Origin: Propioniciclava flava
GTDB lineage: Bacteria > Actinomycetota > Actinomycetes > Propionibacteriales > Propionibacteriaceae
Assembly (NCBI RefSeq): GCF_004126535.1
Contig: NZ_PPCV01000002.1
Coordinates: forward strand, 62,001 to 126,000
DNA length: 64,000 nucleotides
Direction of reading: 5' to 3'
Position 1 is the first letter of the stretch, and every line of letters begins with the position of its first letter. Of the stretch, positions 34,815-44,571 are shown piece after piece. A model generated the notes under the pieces. The model did not search any database and was not told the DNA's origin. It worked only from the letters and a program-made list of their open reading frames with translations. Made by a program: the position numbers and the translations under genes.

Positions 34815-36209
34815 CTAGGCGAGCTCGCGGCCGTCGATCGGGACGACGTTACTGCGCGTCGGCGTAAAGGCGGCCGCGAGGGCCTCTTCGACGCTGTAGA
34901 CCGGCACCACGGTCAAGCCTGCGGGGGCGGCTTCGTCGGCGGCACCAGCAGGGATGATGGCGCGCTCGAACCCGAGGCGTGCCGCCTCAGCAAGACGTCG
35001 CCCCACGGCCGGGACGCGACGCACCTCGCCTGAGAGCCCGACCTCACCCATCGCGACGGTACGGCCAGCAGGCTCCTCGTCGCGCATGGCGGACGCCACC
35101 GCGATGGCGAGGGCGAGGTCGGCCGAGGGGTCGGACAGCCGGACTCCGCCGACCGTGGACGCGTAGACGTCGCGGGTGTGCAACTTGTGCCGGGCTCGGC
35201 GCTGCAGGACGGCCAGCGTCATCGTGACGCGGCTCACATCCAGGCCGTGGGTCACCCGGCGCGGCTGGGTCAGGCTGGTGGGGACTACGAGGGCCTGCAC
35301 CTCGGCGACGAGGGGACGCCGCCCCTCCAGGCTCACGGTCACACAGGTGCCCGGGGTGGGCCCTCTGCCTGAGGTGAACAGCCCCGAAGGATCGGGGACC
35401 TCGCGGATGCCGGACTCGGTCATCTCGAAACACCCCACCTCATCGGCCGGGCCGTAGCGGTTCTTGGAGGCGCGGACCATGCGGAAGGCGCCGTGCCGCT
35501 CCCCCTCGAACGCGAGGACGACGTCGACGAGATGCTCGAGCGTTCGGGGGCCCGCCAGCGCCCCATCTTTGGTGACGTGCCCGATGATGAGCACCGCCAT
35601 ACCTCGCCGCTTGGCCGTGCGGACGAGGGCATTGGTGACCTCGCGGACCTGAGTGACGCCGCCCGCGACGCCGTCGGTGCCCTGGGCCTGAACGGTTTGG
35701 ACGGAGTCGAGCACCAGCAGGCTGGGGGAGAGCTCCTCCACATGCCCGAGGATCACGCCCAGGTCGGATTCTGCGGCCAGGAAGAGCTCGTCGTGCAGCG
35801 CCCCCGTGCGGTCGGCGCGCAGCCGGACCTGTGCTGTGGACTCCTCGGCGGTGACGTACAGGGTGCGGCGACCCTGGGAGGCCCATCGGGCGGCGGCCTC
35901 CAGCAGCAGCGTCGACTTGCCCACGCCGGGCTCACCGCCCAGCAGGACCACCGCACCGGGGACGAGGCCATCGCCGAGAACGCGATCCAACTCGCCGATC
36001 CCGGTGGAGATCCCCCGGGCATGACGGGCCTCGATCTGGGTGATGCGTTGTGCGGACTGGGTCGGTTTAGACAGGCTCGTGGTGCGCGTGGGGGCACTGG
36101 ACACCTCGGCGAGGCTGCCCCACGCCTGACATTGACCGCAGCGCCCAACCCAGCGGTTGGTCGTCCAGCCGCATTCGCTGCAGCGGTACGTCGTCGTCGT
36201 TCGCGCCAT
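34815..36209 (-). CDS. radA: DNA repair protein RadA (branch-migration helicase)
   Basis: A 464-residue RecA-like protein that aids processing of recombination intermediates. It has an N-terminal C4 zinc finger (Cys10, 13, 24, 27), Walker [10 protein letters not shown] (92-100), the RadA-specific KNRYG (249-253), and a C-terminal Lon-like S16 domain. The ATG at 36209 is preceded by TAATGT at 6 bases and has no ribosome-binding site. It heads the radA-disA-mutY set. The DisA-RadA pairing is known in other bacteria, where RadA can limit DisA activity. Confidence 0.96.
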   Translation of the reverse strand: MARTTTTYRCSECGWTTNRWVGRCGQCQAWGSLAEVSSAPTRTTSLSKPTQSAQRITQIEARHARGISTGIGELDRVLGDGLVPGAVVLLGGEPGVGKSTLLLEAAARWASQGRRTLYVTAEESTAQVRLRADRTGALHDELFLAAESDLGVILGHVEELSPSLLVLDSVQTVQAQGTDGVAGGVTQVREVTNALVRTAKRRGMAVLIIGHVTKDGALAGPRTLEHLVDVVLAFEGERHGAFRMVRASKNRYGPADEVGCFEMTESGIREVPDPSGLFTSGRGPTPGTCVTVSLEGRRPLVAEVQALVVPTSLTQPRRVTHGLDVSRVTMTLAVLQRRARHKLHTRDVYASTVGGVRLSDPSADLALAIAVASAMRDEEPAGRTVAMGEVGLSGEVRRVPAVGRRLAEAARLGFERAIIPAGAADEAAPAGLTVVPVYSVEEALAAAFTPTRSNVVPIDGRELA

Positions 36210-36215
36210 GCCCCC

Positions 36216-36221
36216 ACATTA
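36216..36221 (-). promoter_or_regulatory. -10 element (TAATGT) of radA, leaderless
   Basis: On the minus strand TAATGT is followed by six bases (GGGGGC) and then the ATG of radA. Confidence 0.5.
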
Positions 36222-36235
36222 GGAGGCGGCTCCGA

Positions 36236-36260
36236 CATTCCCTGGTCAACCCAGGGAATG
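36236..36260 (-). terminator. Hairpin after the VOC gene
   Basis: CATTCCCTGG and CCAGGGAATG are exact inverted copies with a 5-base loop, 9 bases after the VOC stop and just before the radA promoter. It may terminate the VOC transcript. It could also be a protein-binding palindrome. Confidence 0.5.
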
Positions 36261-36268
36261 CGGCGAGG

Positions 36269-36907
36269 CTAGATGGTGACCAGGCCGTTCGGGCAGCGGA
36301 ACGTGACCGACTCAATACCCGGGTTGCCGTTGGGGGCGTCGAAGGTGAGCGCCACACCGTCGAAGACCGGCCCCAAGTCGGTGCCGATCCATTCCGAGAC
36401 GCGCTCGGGAGAACCGGACAGCCGGATCTCCAGGATGTCGACATCGACGGGGGCGAGGGCTGCGGGGCGGACCTCTTCGGGGCTCGTCCAACGAACGAAG
36501 AACGGCAACTGCGGATCAGCCAGCAGGCCCTTGATGCCGATCTGATCCCACTCGAGACGGCGACCGTCAGGGAACAGACGCGAGCCGTGGACGGCGGTGC
36601 GCTCCAGGCGTTCCTCCAAGGGAGCCATGTCGTCGACCTCAAGCACCCAGGCCAGCCAGCCGCCGCCGAGTTCGGAGCGCGCGCGAACGGCCTGCCCGAA
36701 GACGGCCTTCTCTGCGGCGGGGTGCTCCAGGACTTCCACGACTTCGAGGTAGCGGCCGCCACCCACGGTGAGGATGTTGTTGCGCGTGCCAAAGCGCGGG
36801 TGGAAACCTCCGTCGCGGAAACTCACACCGAGCGCTGCCTCCAAGCGGGCCACTGCGGGGGCAAGGCCGTCAGGTCCGGCAGCAAAGGTGAGGTTGGACA
36901 AACGCAT
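36269..36907 (-). CDS. VOC/glyoxalase-like domain protein
   Basis: A 212-residue protein resembling the Glyoxalase_3 branch of the vicinal oxygen chelate superfamily, with two paired beta-alpha-beta modules (the first starting LSNLTFAAGPDG, the second with DVDILEIRLSGSPERV). Metal ligands cannot be assigned with confidence. Function unknown; members bind or transform small molecules. The gene is alone on the minus strand, its ATG has neither a clear ribosome-binding site nor a clear -10 element, and it is divergent from the isomerase-like gene. Confidence 0.75.
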   Translation of the reverse strand: MRLSNLTFAAGPDGLAPAVARLEAALGVSFRDGGFHPRFGTRNNILTVGGGRYLEVVEVLEHPAAEKAVFGQAVRARSELGGGWLAWVLEVDDMAPLEERLERTAVHGSRLFPDGRRLEWDQIGIKGLLADPQLPFFVRWTSPEEVRPAALAPVDVDILEIRLSGSPERVSEWIGTDLGPVFDGVALTFDAPNGNPGIESVTFRCPNGLVTI

Positions 36908-37025
36908 GGTTCATTGAAACCCATCGCCTCTATCGTTCGCCAATCGGAGGCATCGCACCTTGTCGGAAGCAGTATCACGAGGTGGAGATATGTGCCGGAC
37001 GTGGGGCGCGGCGCCAGGGGCGCTC

Positions 37026-37031
37026 TATGCT
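37026..37031 (+). promoter_or_regulatory. -10 element (TATGCT) of the isomerase-like gene, leaderless
   Basis: TATGCT ends 7 bases before the GTG at 37039. An ATG that could serve as an alternative start (37027) lies inside this hexamer, which argues against it. Confidence 0.5.
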
Positions 37032-37038
37032 TGCCGAT

Positions 37039-37872
37039 GTGAGTGCGCACCACGCCTGGCCAGGACCCGGCCCCGGGTCACGCCCCCGAGTGGGGCTCTC
37101 GACCTCCTCGGTGTACCCCGAATCCACGGCGAGTTGTTTCGAACTCGCCGGACGCCTCGGCTACGACGGCGTCGAGGTCATGGTGGGCATCGATCCGGTC
37201 AGCCGCGACGTCGACGCGCTCGTCGAATTGCGGGACTACCACGATCTGCCCGTTTTGTCGGTGCATGCACCGACGCTGCTGGTCACGCAAGGGACGTGGG
37301 GGCGTGACCCCTGGGAGAAGCTCGAACGCTCCGCAGTGGCGGCTCACCGCCTGGGTGCCGACTGCGTCGTGGTCCACCCGCCGTTTCGGTGGCAACGCTC
37401 CTACGCGCAAGGGTTCGTCGAGGGTATTCGGCGGCTCGAACGCACCACCGGCATCGTGTTCGCGGTGGAAAACATGTTCCCCTGGCGCGGGCCTCGCAAC
37501 GCGGAGATCCGCGCCTATGCCCCTGGCTGGGATCCGACCGAGGGCGACTACGACCACCTCACGCTCGACCTCTCCCACGCAGCCACCGCTCGGCAGCGCT
37601 CGCTCGACTTGATCGATGCGTGGGGAGAGCGCCTCACCCACGTCCACCTCACCGACGGCGACGCCTCCATCAGCGATAGTCACCTCTTTCCCGGCGAGGG
37701 GGACCAAGACGCAGGAGCGGTCATGGCGGAGTTGGTCGCTCGGGGCTTCGCCGGCCACGTGGTCCTCGAGGTCAACACCCGCAGCATCGGCTCACGCTCG
37801 GCCCGGGAAGAAGCGCTGGCCCGGGCGCTGGCCTGGACTCGGGCCCACCTCGGCGTCCCCGCGATGCCATGA
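37039..37872 (+). CDS. Sugar phosphate isomerase/epimerase-like TIM-barrel protein
   Basis: A 277-residue protein of the xylose isomerase-like TIM-barrel superfamily. Seen are RVGLSTSSVYPESTAS at the N terminus, VVHPPFRWQ, a metal-type Glu in VFAVENMFPW, and LTHVHLTDGD. The substrate is unknown. It corresponds in order and family to Rv0498 of M. tuberculosis, which sits near proC. The GTG at 37039 was chosen over the ATG at 37027 because of the -10 element. It overlaps the CPBP gene by 4 bases. Confidence 0.82.
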   Translation: MSAHHAWPGPGPGSRPRVGLSTSSVYPESTASCFELAGRLGYDGVEVMVGIDPVSRDVDALVELRDYHDLPVLSVHAPTLLVTQGTWGRDPWEKLERSAVAAHRLGADCVVVHPPFRWQRSYAQGFVEGIRRLERTTGIVFAVENMFPWRGPRNAEIRAYAPGWDPTEGDYDHLTLDLSHAATARQRSLDLIDAWGERLTHVHLTDGDASISDSHLFPGEGDQDAGAVMAELVARGFAGHVVLEVNTRSIGSRSAREEALARALAWTRAHLGVPAMP

Positions 37873-38633
37873 CGCTCGACGCTGCGCCCGTCGCGTTGGA
37901 GCGGTTCCGCCCGCGCACCGAAGTGTTACTCGTCTTGGGGCTCTCCCTGGGGCAGTCCGCCGTCTACTCGATCCTGTCGATCATCAAGGCGCTGACGCAG
38001 GGCCCGCTGAACCAGCAGACCACCACGATCAACAACTCGGTCACCCCCGAGCGCCCCTGGCTGGACCTGGCCTACCAGGTGGCGGGGATCGCCTTTCCCC
38101 TCATCCCGGTCGGCCTCGCGCTCTACCTGCTGTGGCAGACCGGCGATCGGGACCGCATCGGGTTCGACCTGCGGCGTCCGGGATTCGATGTGGCGCGCGG
38201 CTTCTTCGCGGCGGCGATCATCGGGATCCCCGGCTTGGCCTTCTACTTCGCGGCCCGAGAGTTCGGCTTCAACACCAACGTCTCCCCGGCCAACCTGGCA
38301 CAGAACTGGTGGACGATCCCGGTGCTGGCCGGGTATGCGGTCATGAACGGCGTCTTGGAGGAAGTCGTCATGCTCGGCTTCTTGTTCGTGCGCTTCGAGC
38401 AACTGAAGCTGCGGCCGTGGACCGGCATCCTCATCAGCGCCGTCATCCGGGGCAGCTATCACCTGTATCAGGGGTTCGGGGGCTTTGTCGGCAACGTGGT
38501 GATGGGAGTGGTGTTCGGCTACCTTTACCGGCGCTGGGGACGCGTCATGCCGTTGGTGGTCGCGCACACGATCTTGGACCTGTTCAGCTTCATCGGTTAC
38601 GCCCTCATCGCCCCCTACGTCGACTGGTTCTGA
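37869..38633 (+). CDS. CPBP family intramembrane metalloprotease-like protein
   Basis: A 254-residue membrane protein with about seven helices and the Abi/CPBP fold. Motif 1 is LEEVVMLGF, where the EE pair is kept but the Arg usual in EExxxR is replaced by Leu. Motif 2 (GSYHLYQGF) and motif 3 (VVAHTILDLF) keep their histidines. Bacterial members process membrane-bound substrates or confer bacteriocin immunity. The missing Arg makes full activity uncertain. It is coupled to the isomerase-like gene by an ATGA overlap. Confidence 0.85.
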   Translation: MTLDAAPVALERFRPRTEVLLVLGLSLGQSAVYSILSIIKALTQGPLNQQTTTINNSVTPERPWLDLAYQVAGIAFPLIPVGLALYLLWQTGDRDRIGFDLRRPGFDVARGFFAAAIIGIPGLAFYFAAREFGFNTNVSPANLAQNWWTIPVLAGYAVMNGVLEEVVMLGFLFVRFEQLKLRPWTGILISAVIRGSYHLYQGFGGFVGNVVMGVVFGYLYRRWGRVMPLVVAHTILDLFSFIGYALIAPYVDWF

Positions 38634-38703
38634 GCGGGCCGCCTCCGGCCTCAAGGGGCGTCCCGCAGTGCGGGGTGGCTCCCGCCGTCGAGCGGGCCGC
38701 CGG

Positions 38704-40538
<1,835 letters not shown>

Positions 40539-40566
40539 ACTGCGCGCGTCCATCGATGGCCCCGGC

Positions 40567-40596
40567 TTGGTGCTGTCGGGTCGGAGCGCGTAAGAT
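40567..40596 (+). promoter_or_regulatory. Promoter of the bS22 gene
   Basis: TTGGTG (40567-40572) and TAAGAT (40591-40596) are 18 bases apart. A leader of about 75 bases follows, with a GAGGAG ribosome-binding site before the GTG. Confidence 0.55.
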
Positions 40597-40678
40597 TTTG
40601 TTCTTGGCTGGCCGTTTCGACGGCGAGCCGCGTCCTAAGTCGTTACAAGCCGGGTTCCCGGCGCCTGAGGAGTCTCAC

Positions 40679-40780
40679 GTGGGTTCGGTCATCAAGAAGC
40701 GTCGCAAGCGGATGGCGAAGAAGAAGCACCGCAAGCTGCTGAAGAAGACGCGTATCCAGCGCCGCCGCGCCGGTAAGTGA
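40679..40780 (+). CDS. Small ribosomal protein bS22 (AURKAIP1/COX24 domain)
   Basis: A 33-residue, extremely basic protein, almost entirely Lys and Arg after [10 protein letters not shown] and ending in RRRAGK. It matches the actinobacterial AURKAIP1/COX24-domain peptide seen as bS22 in mycobacterial ribosomes near the decoding centre. A GAGGAG site before the GTG supports this start; a longer reading from 40556 would run through the promoter and leader. It is followed at once by the glutaredoxin-like gene (GTGA overlap). Confidence 0.92.
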   Translation: MGSVIKKRRKRMAKKKHRKLLKKTRIQRRRAGK

Positions 40781-41040
40781 GCGTCGGCGCCCCGATGACG
40801 CTCCCGGACGCCCGCGTGGTGGTCCTGGTGCGTCAGGGGTGCCATCTTTGCGACGACGCCCTGGCGATCGTGTCGACGGTGTGCGCCCGCGTCGGTGCCA
40901 CCTGGACGTCCGTTGACGTGGATTCGGACGCGCAGTTGCGTGACCAGTACACCGATCACGTGCCCGTGACGTTCGTCGACGGCGAGCAACTCTCGCTGTG
41001 GTTTGTCGACGAGGCACGTCTGTCCGCCGCTCTCGCGTGA
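40777..41040 (+). CDS. Glutaredoxin-like protein
   Basis: An 87-residue thioredoxin-fold protein of the DUF836/glutaredoxin-like family with a CHLC redox pair (Cys22, Cys25) and a VPVTFVDGE cis-Pro segment. It probably performs thiol-disulfide exchange; in this organism mycothiol would be the natural electron source. The GTG at 40777 overlaps the bS22 stop; an ATG at 40795 is an alternative. It lies just upstream of the cytochrome c maturation set. Confidence 0.85.
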   Translation: MSVGAPMTLPDARVVVLVRQGCHLCDDALAIVSTVCARVGATWTSVDVDSDAQLRDQYTDHVPVTFVDGEQLSLWFVDEARLSAALA

Positions 41041-41045
41041 ACGCC

Positions 41046-41051
41046 TATCCT
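41046..41051 (+). promoter_or_regulatory. -10 element (TATCCT) of the phosphatase-like gene, leaderless
   Basis: TATCCT ends 7 bases before the ATG at 41059, without a ribosome-binding site. It would drive the cytochrome c maturation operon. Confidence 0.5.
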
Positions 41052-41058
41052 TAGCCCC

Positions 41059-41709
41059 ATGCAGCCGACCATCGTCTATGTCTGCCGTCACGGGCAGGTC
41101 GATAATCCCGACCACGTCCTCTACGGCAGGCTGCCCGGCTACGGGCTGAGTGCGCTGGGGCATGCCATGGCCGAGCGCCTCGGCGAGCATTTCGCCGACG
41201 TGCCGCTCCAGCACCTGCGCGTCTCCCCGCTGCAGCGCGCCAAGGAGACGCTGGCCCCCATCGCCGCCGGGCATCCCGATTTGGAGATCGTGGAGGATCC
41301 CCGGCTCATCGAGACGGCCAACATCCTCGAAGGCCAATCGTTTGGCCGGTTCAACCAGCGCCTGTTGTTCCCGCAGAACCTGTGGCACCTGCGTAACCCG
41401 CTGCGCCCCTCCTGGGGTGAGCCGTACCCGCAGATCGCCCAGCGCATGCGCGCCGCGATCGCTGACGCTGCCGACAGCGTGCCTGAGGGCGGGAAGGCGC
41501 TCATCGTGTCGCACCAACTCCCGATCTACATCGCCCGGCTGGACGCTGAGGGCCGCAGCTTCGTGCACAACCCCGCTACCCGTGATTGCCGCCTCGCATC
41601 GGTGACCGCCTTTCACTTCCTGGACGGTCGGATCGTCGGCGTCGACTATTCCGAACCTGCCGCCGACCTTTACCCGGCGAAGAAGAAGATTTTCCGGCCG
41701 GGGATGTGA
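41059..41709 (+). CDS. Histidine phosphatase (phosphoglycerate mutase-like)
   Basis: A 216-residue member of the histidine phosphatase superfamily with the phospho-acceptor RHG (10-12) and a second His in VSHQLPIYIARL. The substrate is unknown. Genes of this kind head the cytochrome c maturation cluster in actinobacteria (Rv0525 in M. tuberculosis, as I recall), which suggests a linked but undefined role. The next gene overlaps by 4 bases. Confidence 0.88.
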   Translation: MQPTIVYVCRHGQVDNPDHVLYGRLPGYGLSALGHAMAERLGEHFADVPLQHLRVSPLQRAKETLAPIAAGHPDLEIVEDPRLIETANILEGQSFGRFNQRLLFPQNLWHLRNPLRPSWGEPYPQIAQRMRAAIADAADSVPEGGKALIVSHQLPIYIARLDAEGRSFVHNPATRDCRLASVTAFHFLDGRIVGVDYSEPAADLYPAKKKIFRPGM

Positions 41710-42275
41710 GCGGTGTGAAGGCGCACGCTGTGGCCCTCGCCCTGGTGACGGGCGCTCTGCTCCTGACCGGGTGCGGTGCTGCCCCCTCCGCGCAGGGTGG
41801 TTTTGTCGGCGGCGACGGTTCCTTGACCGTCGTGGCACCTGAACAGCGCAAGCCTGCCCCGCAGGTCACCGGCGTGTTGTTAGGCGGTGGGAGTTTCGAC
41901 TCGGCCACGCTGGGGGGTCGCGTCGTCGTCTACAACGTGTGGGGAAGCTGGTGTGCCCCCTGCCGCAAGGAAGCCCCCGCGCTGGAGGCGGCCGCGCGCA
42001 GGACCTCAGACAAAGCGACCTTTGTCGGGCTGAACACGCGCGATCTGGATTCCGCGCCGGCCGAGGCGTTCGTGCGGGCGTTCGGCATCACCTATCCGAG
42101 CGTCTTCGACCCCGACGGGCGCGAGTTGTTGAAGTTCGGCACCGATCTGCCCCCCAGCGCCATCCCCTCCACCGTGGTGGTGGACGCGCAGGGGCGTGTG
42201 GCTGCCCGAGTGCTGGGCGAAGTGACCGAGTCAACACTGGTCGGGCTCGTCGAGGATGTGGCGGCGGGCAAGTGA
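41706..42275 (+). CDS. TlpA/ResA-like thiol-disulfide oxidoreductase, lipoprotein
   Basis: A 189-residue exported thioredoxin-fold protein. The lipobox LLTGC places the lipidated Cys at residue 23, and the active site is C83-AP-C86 in NVWGSWCAPC. It would keep apocytochrome c haem-binding cysteines reduced outside the membrane, receiving electrons from CcdA. The GTG at 41706 overlaps the previous stop; a GTG at 41715 would also work. It is coupled to ccdA. Confidence 0.92.
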   Translation: MSGVKAHAVALALVTGALLLTGCGAAPSAQGGFVGGDGSLTVVAPEQRKPAPQVTGVLLGGGSFDSATLGGRVVVYNVWGSWCAPCRKEAPALEAAARRTSDKATFVGLNTRDLDSAPAEAFVRAFGITYPSVFDPDGRELLKFGTDLPPSAIPSTVVVDAQGRVAARVLGEVTESTLVGLVEDVAAGK

Positions 42276-43036
42276 CGCCGCTGGATGTGGGGCAGTGGTT
42301 CGCGCAGGCCGCCGGGGGGTCCATGCCGTTGGCGCTGCCGGTGGCCGTCCTGGCCGGGGTGGTGTCGTTCTTCTCTCCCTGCGTCCTGCCGCTGCTGCCT
42401 GGCTACCTCAGCTACGCGACCGGTCTGGCGGCCAGTGAGGTCACCGAAGGTCGCGGCGGACGCGGACGCATGCTCGCTGGCACCAGCCTGTTCGTGCTGG
42501 GATTTGCGCTCGTCTTCGTCTCCACGGGTGCGTTGTTCGGCGGCCTGGGTGGGTTCTTGCTCACCTGGAGCCGCCCGATCACCATCGTCGTCGGCATCCT
42601 GGCCATCGTCTTGGGCCTGGTCTTCGCTGGCGTCCTTCGTCTGGGCCAGCGCACTGTGCGGATTAACCGCGCCCCGGCGGTCGGCCTGGCCGCCGCCCCG
42701 CTGCTCGGGGTGGTGTTCGGGCTGGGCTGGACGCCCTGCATCGGGCCGACGCTCTCGGTGGTGCTGACCTTGGCCATCAACGAAGGCACAGCCCTGCGGG
42801 GGGCGGTCCTCGCCCTGGCCTACGCGCTCGGGCTGGGGATTCCTTTCCTGCTGGCAGGGCTCGCTTTTGAGCGGTTCAGCAGCACCGCCGACTGGTTCAA
42901 GCAGCATCACGGTGTCGTGCAGCGCCTCGGCGGGGGCATGATGGTGCTCGTCGGTCTCCTGCTCGTCAGCGGGTTGTGGGACCGTCTCATGGGCGTGTTT
43001 CGCCAATGGGCGTCCGCGTTCGGGGTGGTGATCTGA
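42272..43036 (+). CDS. ccdA: Cytochrome c biogenesis protein CcdA
   Basis: A 254-residue membrane protein with six predicted helices. It transfers electrons from cytoplasmic thioredoxin to extracytoplasmic thiol proteins. The two redox cysteines are in FFSPCVLPLLPGYLSY and GLGWTPCIGPTL. The GTG at 42272 overlaps the TlpA-like gene; the frame is open further upstream but would be buried in that gene. The stop overlaps the resB ATG. Confidence 0.95.
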   Translation: MTPLDVGQWFAQAAGGSMPLALPVAVLAGVVSFFSPCVLPLLPGYLSYATGLAASEVTEGRGGRGRMLAGTSLFVLGFALVFVSTGALFGGLGGFLLTWSRPITIVVGILAIVLGLVFAGVLRLGQRTVRINRAPAVGLAAAPLLGVVFGLGWTPCIGPTLSVVLTLAINEGTALRGAVLALAYALGLGIPFLLAGLAFERFSSTADWFKQHHGVVQRLGGGMMVLVGLLLVSGLWDRLMGVFRQWASAFGVVI

Positions 43037-44571
43037 TGCGTTACCTGCGTCTGTTCTGGGTGCAGCTGACCTCCATGCGCACCGCGCTGCTGTTGCTGTT
43101 CACCCTCGCCGTGGTGGCGATCCCCGGCTCGCTGCTTCCGCAGCGTCCCGTCGCCCCGATCCGGGTCTCGGACTGGAAGGCAGCCAACCCTGCCGTCGCT
43201 GACCTGTACGAGAAGCTTGGCCTGTTCGACATCTACCACTCACCCTGGTTCGCGGCCGTCTACCTGCTGCTGATGATCTCGCTGGTGGGGTGCATCATCC
43301 CGCGGATCGGCGTCTATGCCCGAGCGTTGCGTACCCCGCCCCCGCGCACCCCCCGGCACCTGAACCGGTTGCCCGCGTCGGTCCAGGGCACCTCCACGCT
43401 GTCGGCCGATGAGGCGCTGGCTGCGGGGCAGAAACTCCTCGCCTCACGGCGTTTTCGGACCAGGCGCGACGGCGACTCGGTGGCTGCCGAGCGGGGCTAC
43501 CTGCGGGAGTTCGGGAACATCTTGTTCCACCTCAGCTTCGTGGTGATGCTGGTGGGGCTGGGCTGGAACTCGTTGTGGGGCTACAAAGGCGAAGTCATCA
43601 CCGTGGAGGGGCAAGCCTTCTCCAACAACCTCACCCAATACGACGACTTCACCGCTGGGGCCGCGTTCACCCCCGCCGACCTGGCCCCCTTCACCGTGTG
43701 GATCGACCGCTTCACCGCCAAGTTCGAGACCGGGGAGGTGCAGCGTGGAGCAGCGCGCGTCTTCCAAGCCGACGTCCGCGTTGCCCACGCCGACGGCACC
43801 CCTGAGAAAGCCCGCATCGAAGTCAACCAGCCGCTCGTCGTCGACGGGACGAAGATCCACCTGATCGGGCATGGATACGCCCCGGTCGTGACCGTGACCG
43901 ACCCACAGGGTCACGTGGCGTTCTCCGGCCCTGTGATCTTCCTGCCCCAAGATGGGAACTTCACCTCCCTGGGCGTCATCAAAGCGCCGGACGCCCGACC
44001 CGACTACCTCGCCTTCGAGGGGTTCTTCCTCCCCACGGCGGTCGTCGATGAGCGCGGTCCCCATTCGGTGTTCCCCGATGCGCTGTCGCCCGAACTGTTC
44101 CTCACCGCCTGGACGGGTGCCCCGCGCACCGAGACGGGCGTGCCCGAGTCGGTCTACTCCCTCAACAAGACCGGCCTGACGCAGATGCGCACCGCTGACG
44201 GGACGCTGGTCACCTTCAAGATCGCCCCCGGTCAGATCGTCGATCTGCCCGATGGCTCCACGCTGTCCTTCGACGACTGGCGCCGCTGGACGAAGCTGCA
44301 GGTGAGCTACGAGCCCGGTCTGTGGCTAGTCATCGCCTCGGTGCTGATCGCCGTGGCCGGGGTATCGGCGAGCTTGTACGTGCGGCCCCGCCGTCTATGG
44401 CTGCGCGTCAGCGAGCAGGAGGATGGGACGCTGCGCGTCGACGCCGGCGGATTGGACCGAGCCGAGTCCGCCACAGGGTTGAACGATGACGTCGCAGCCC
44501 TGGCCGCCGCCGCCGGGGCGGAGGCGTCCGGCACCACCGTGTCACCCACCAGCCAGGAGGATGCCCCGTGA
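43036..44571 (+). CDS. resB: Cytochrome c biogenesis protein ResB
   Basis: A 511-residue System II component (ResB/Ccs1), with three N-terminal helices, a large extracytoplasmic domain (about residues 190-440) and a C-terminal helix. Together with CcsA it moves haem across the membrane and attaches it to apocytochrome c. Family segments seen are RTALLLLFTLAVVAIPGSLLPQR and FRTRRDGDSVAAERGYLREFGNILFHLS. The C terminus is acidic. Neighbours ccdA and ccsA confirm the pathway. Confidence 0.93.
   Translation: MRYLRLFWVQLTSMRTALLLLFTLAVVAIPGSLLPQRPVAPIRVSDWKAANPAVADLYEKLGLFDIYHSPWFAAVYLLLMISLVGCIIPRIGVYARALRTPPPRTPRHLNRLPASVQGTSTLSADEALAAGQKLLASRRFRTRRDGDSVAAERGYLREFGNILFHLSFVVMLVGLGWNSLWGYKGEVITVEGQAFSNNLTQYDDFTAGAAFTPADLAPFTVWIDRFTAKFETGEVQRGAARVFQADVRVAHADGTPEKARIEVNQPLVVDGTKIHLIGHGYAPVVTVTDPQGHVAFSGPVIFLPQDGNFTSLGVIKAPDARPDYLAFEGFFLPTAVVDERGPHSVFPDALSPELFLTAWTGAPRTETGVPESVYSLNKTGLTQMRTADGTLVTFKIAPGQIVDLPDGSTLSFDDWRRWTKLQVSYEPGLWLVIASVLIAVAGVSASLYVRPRRLWLRVSEQEDGTLRVDAGGLDRAESATGLNDDVAALAAAAGAEASGTTVSPTSQEDAP

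Noticed and set aside
35333-35350. Third copy of the GTCACA direct repeat
   Set aside because: Only one half-site is present and it lies within the radA coding region.
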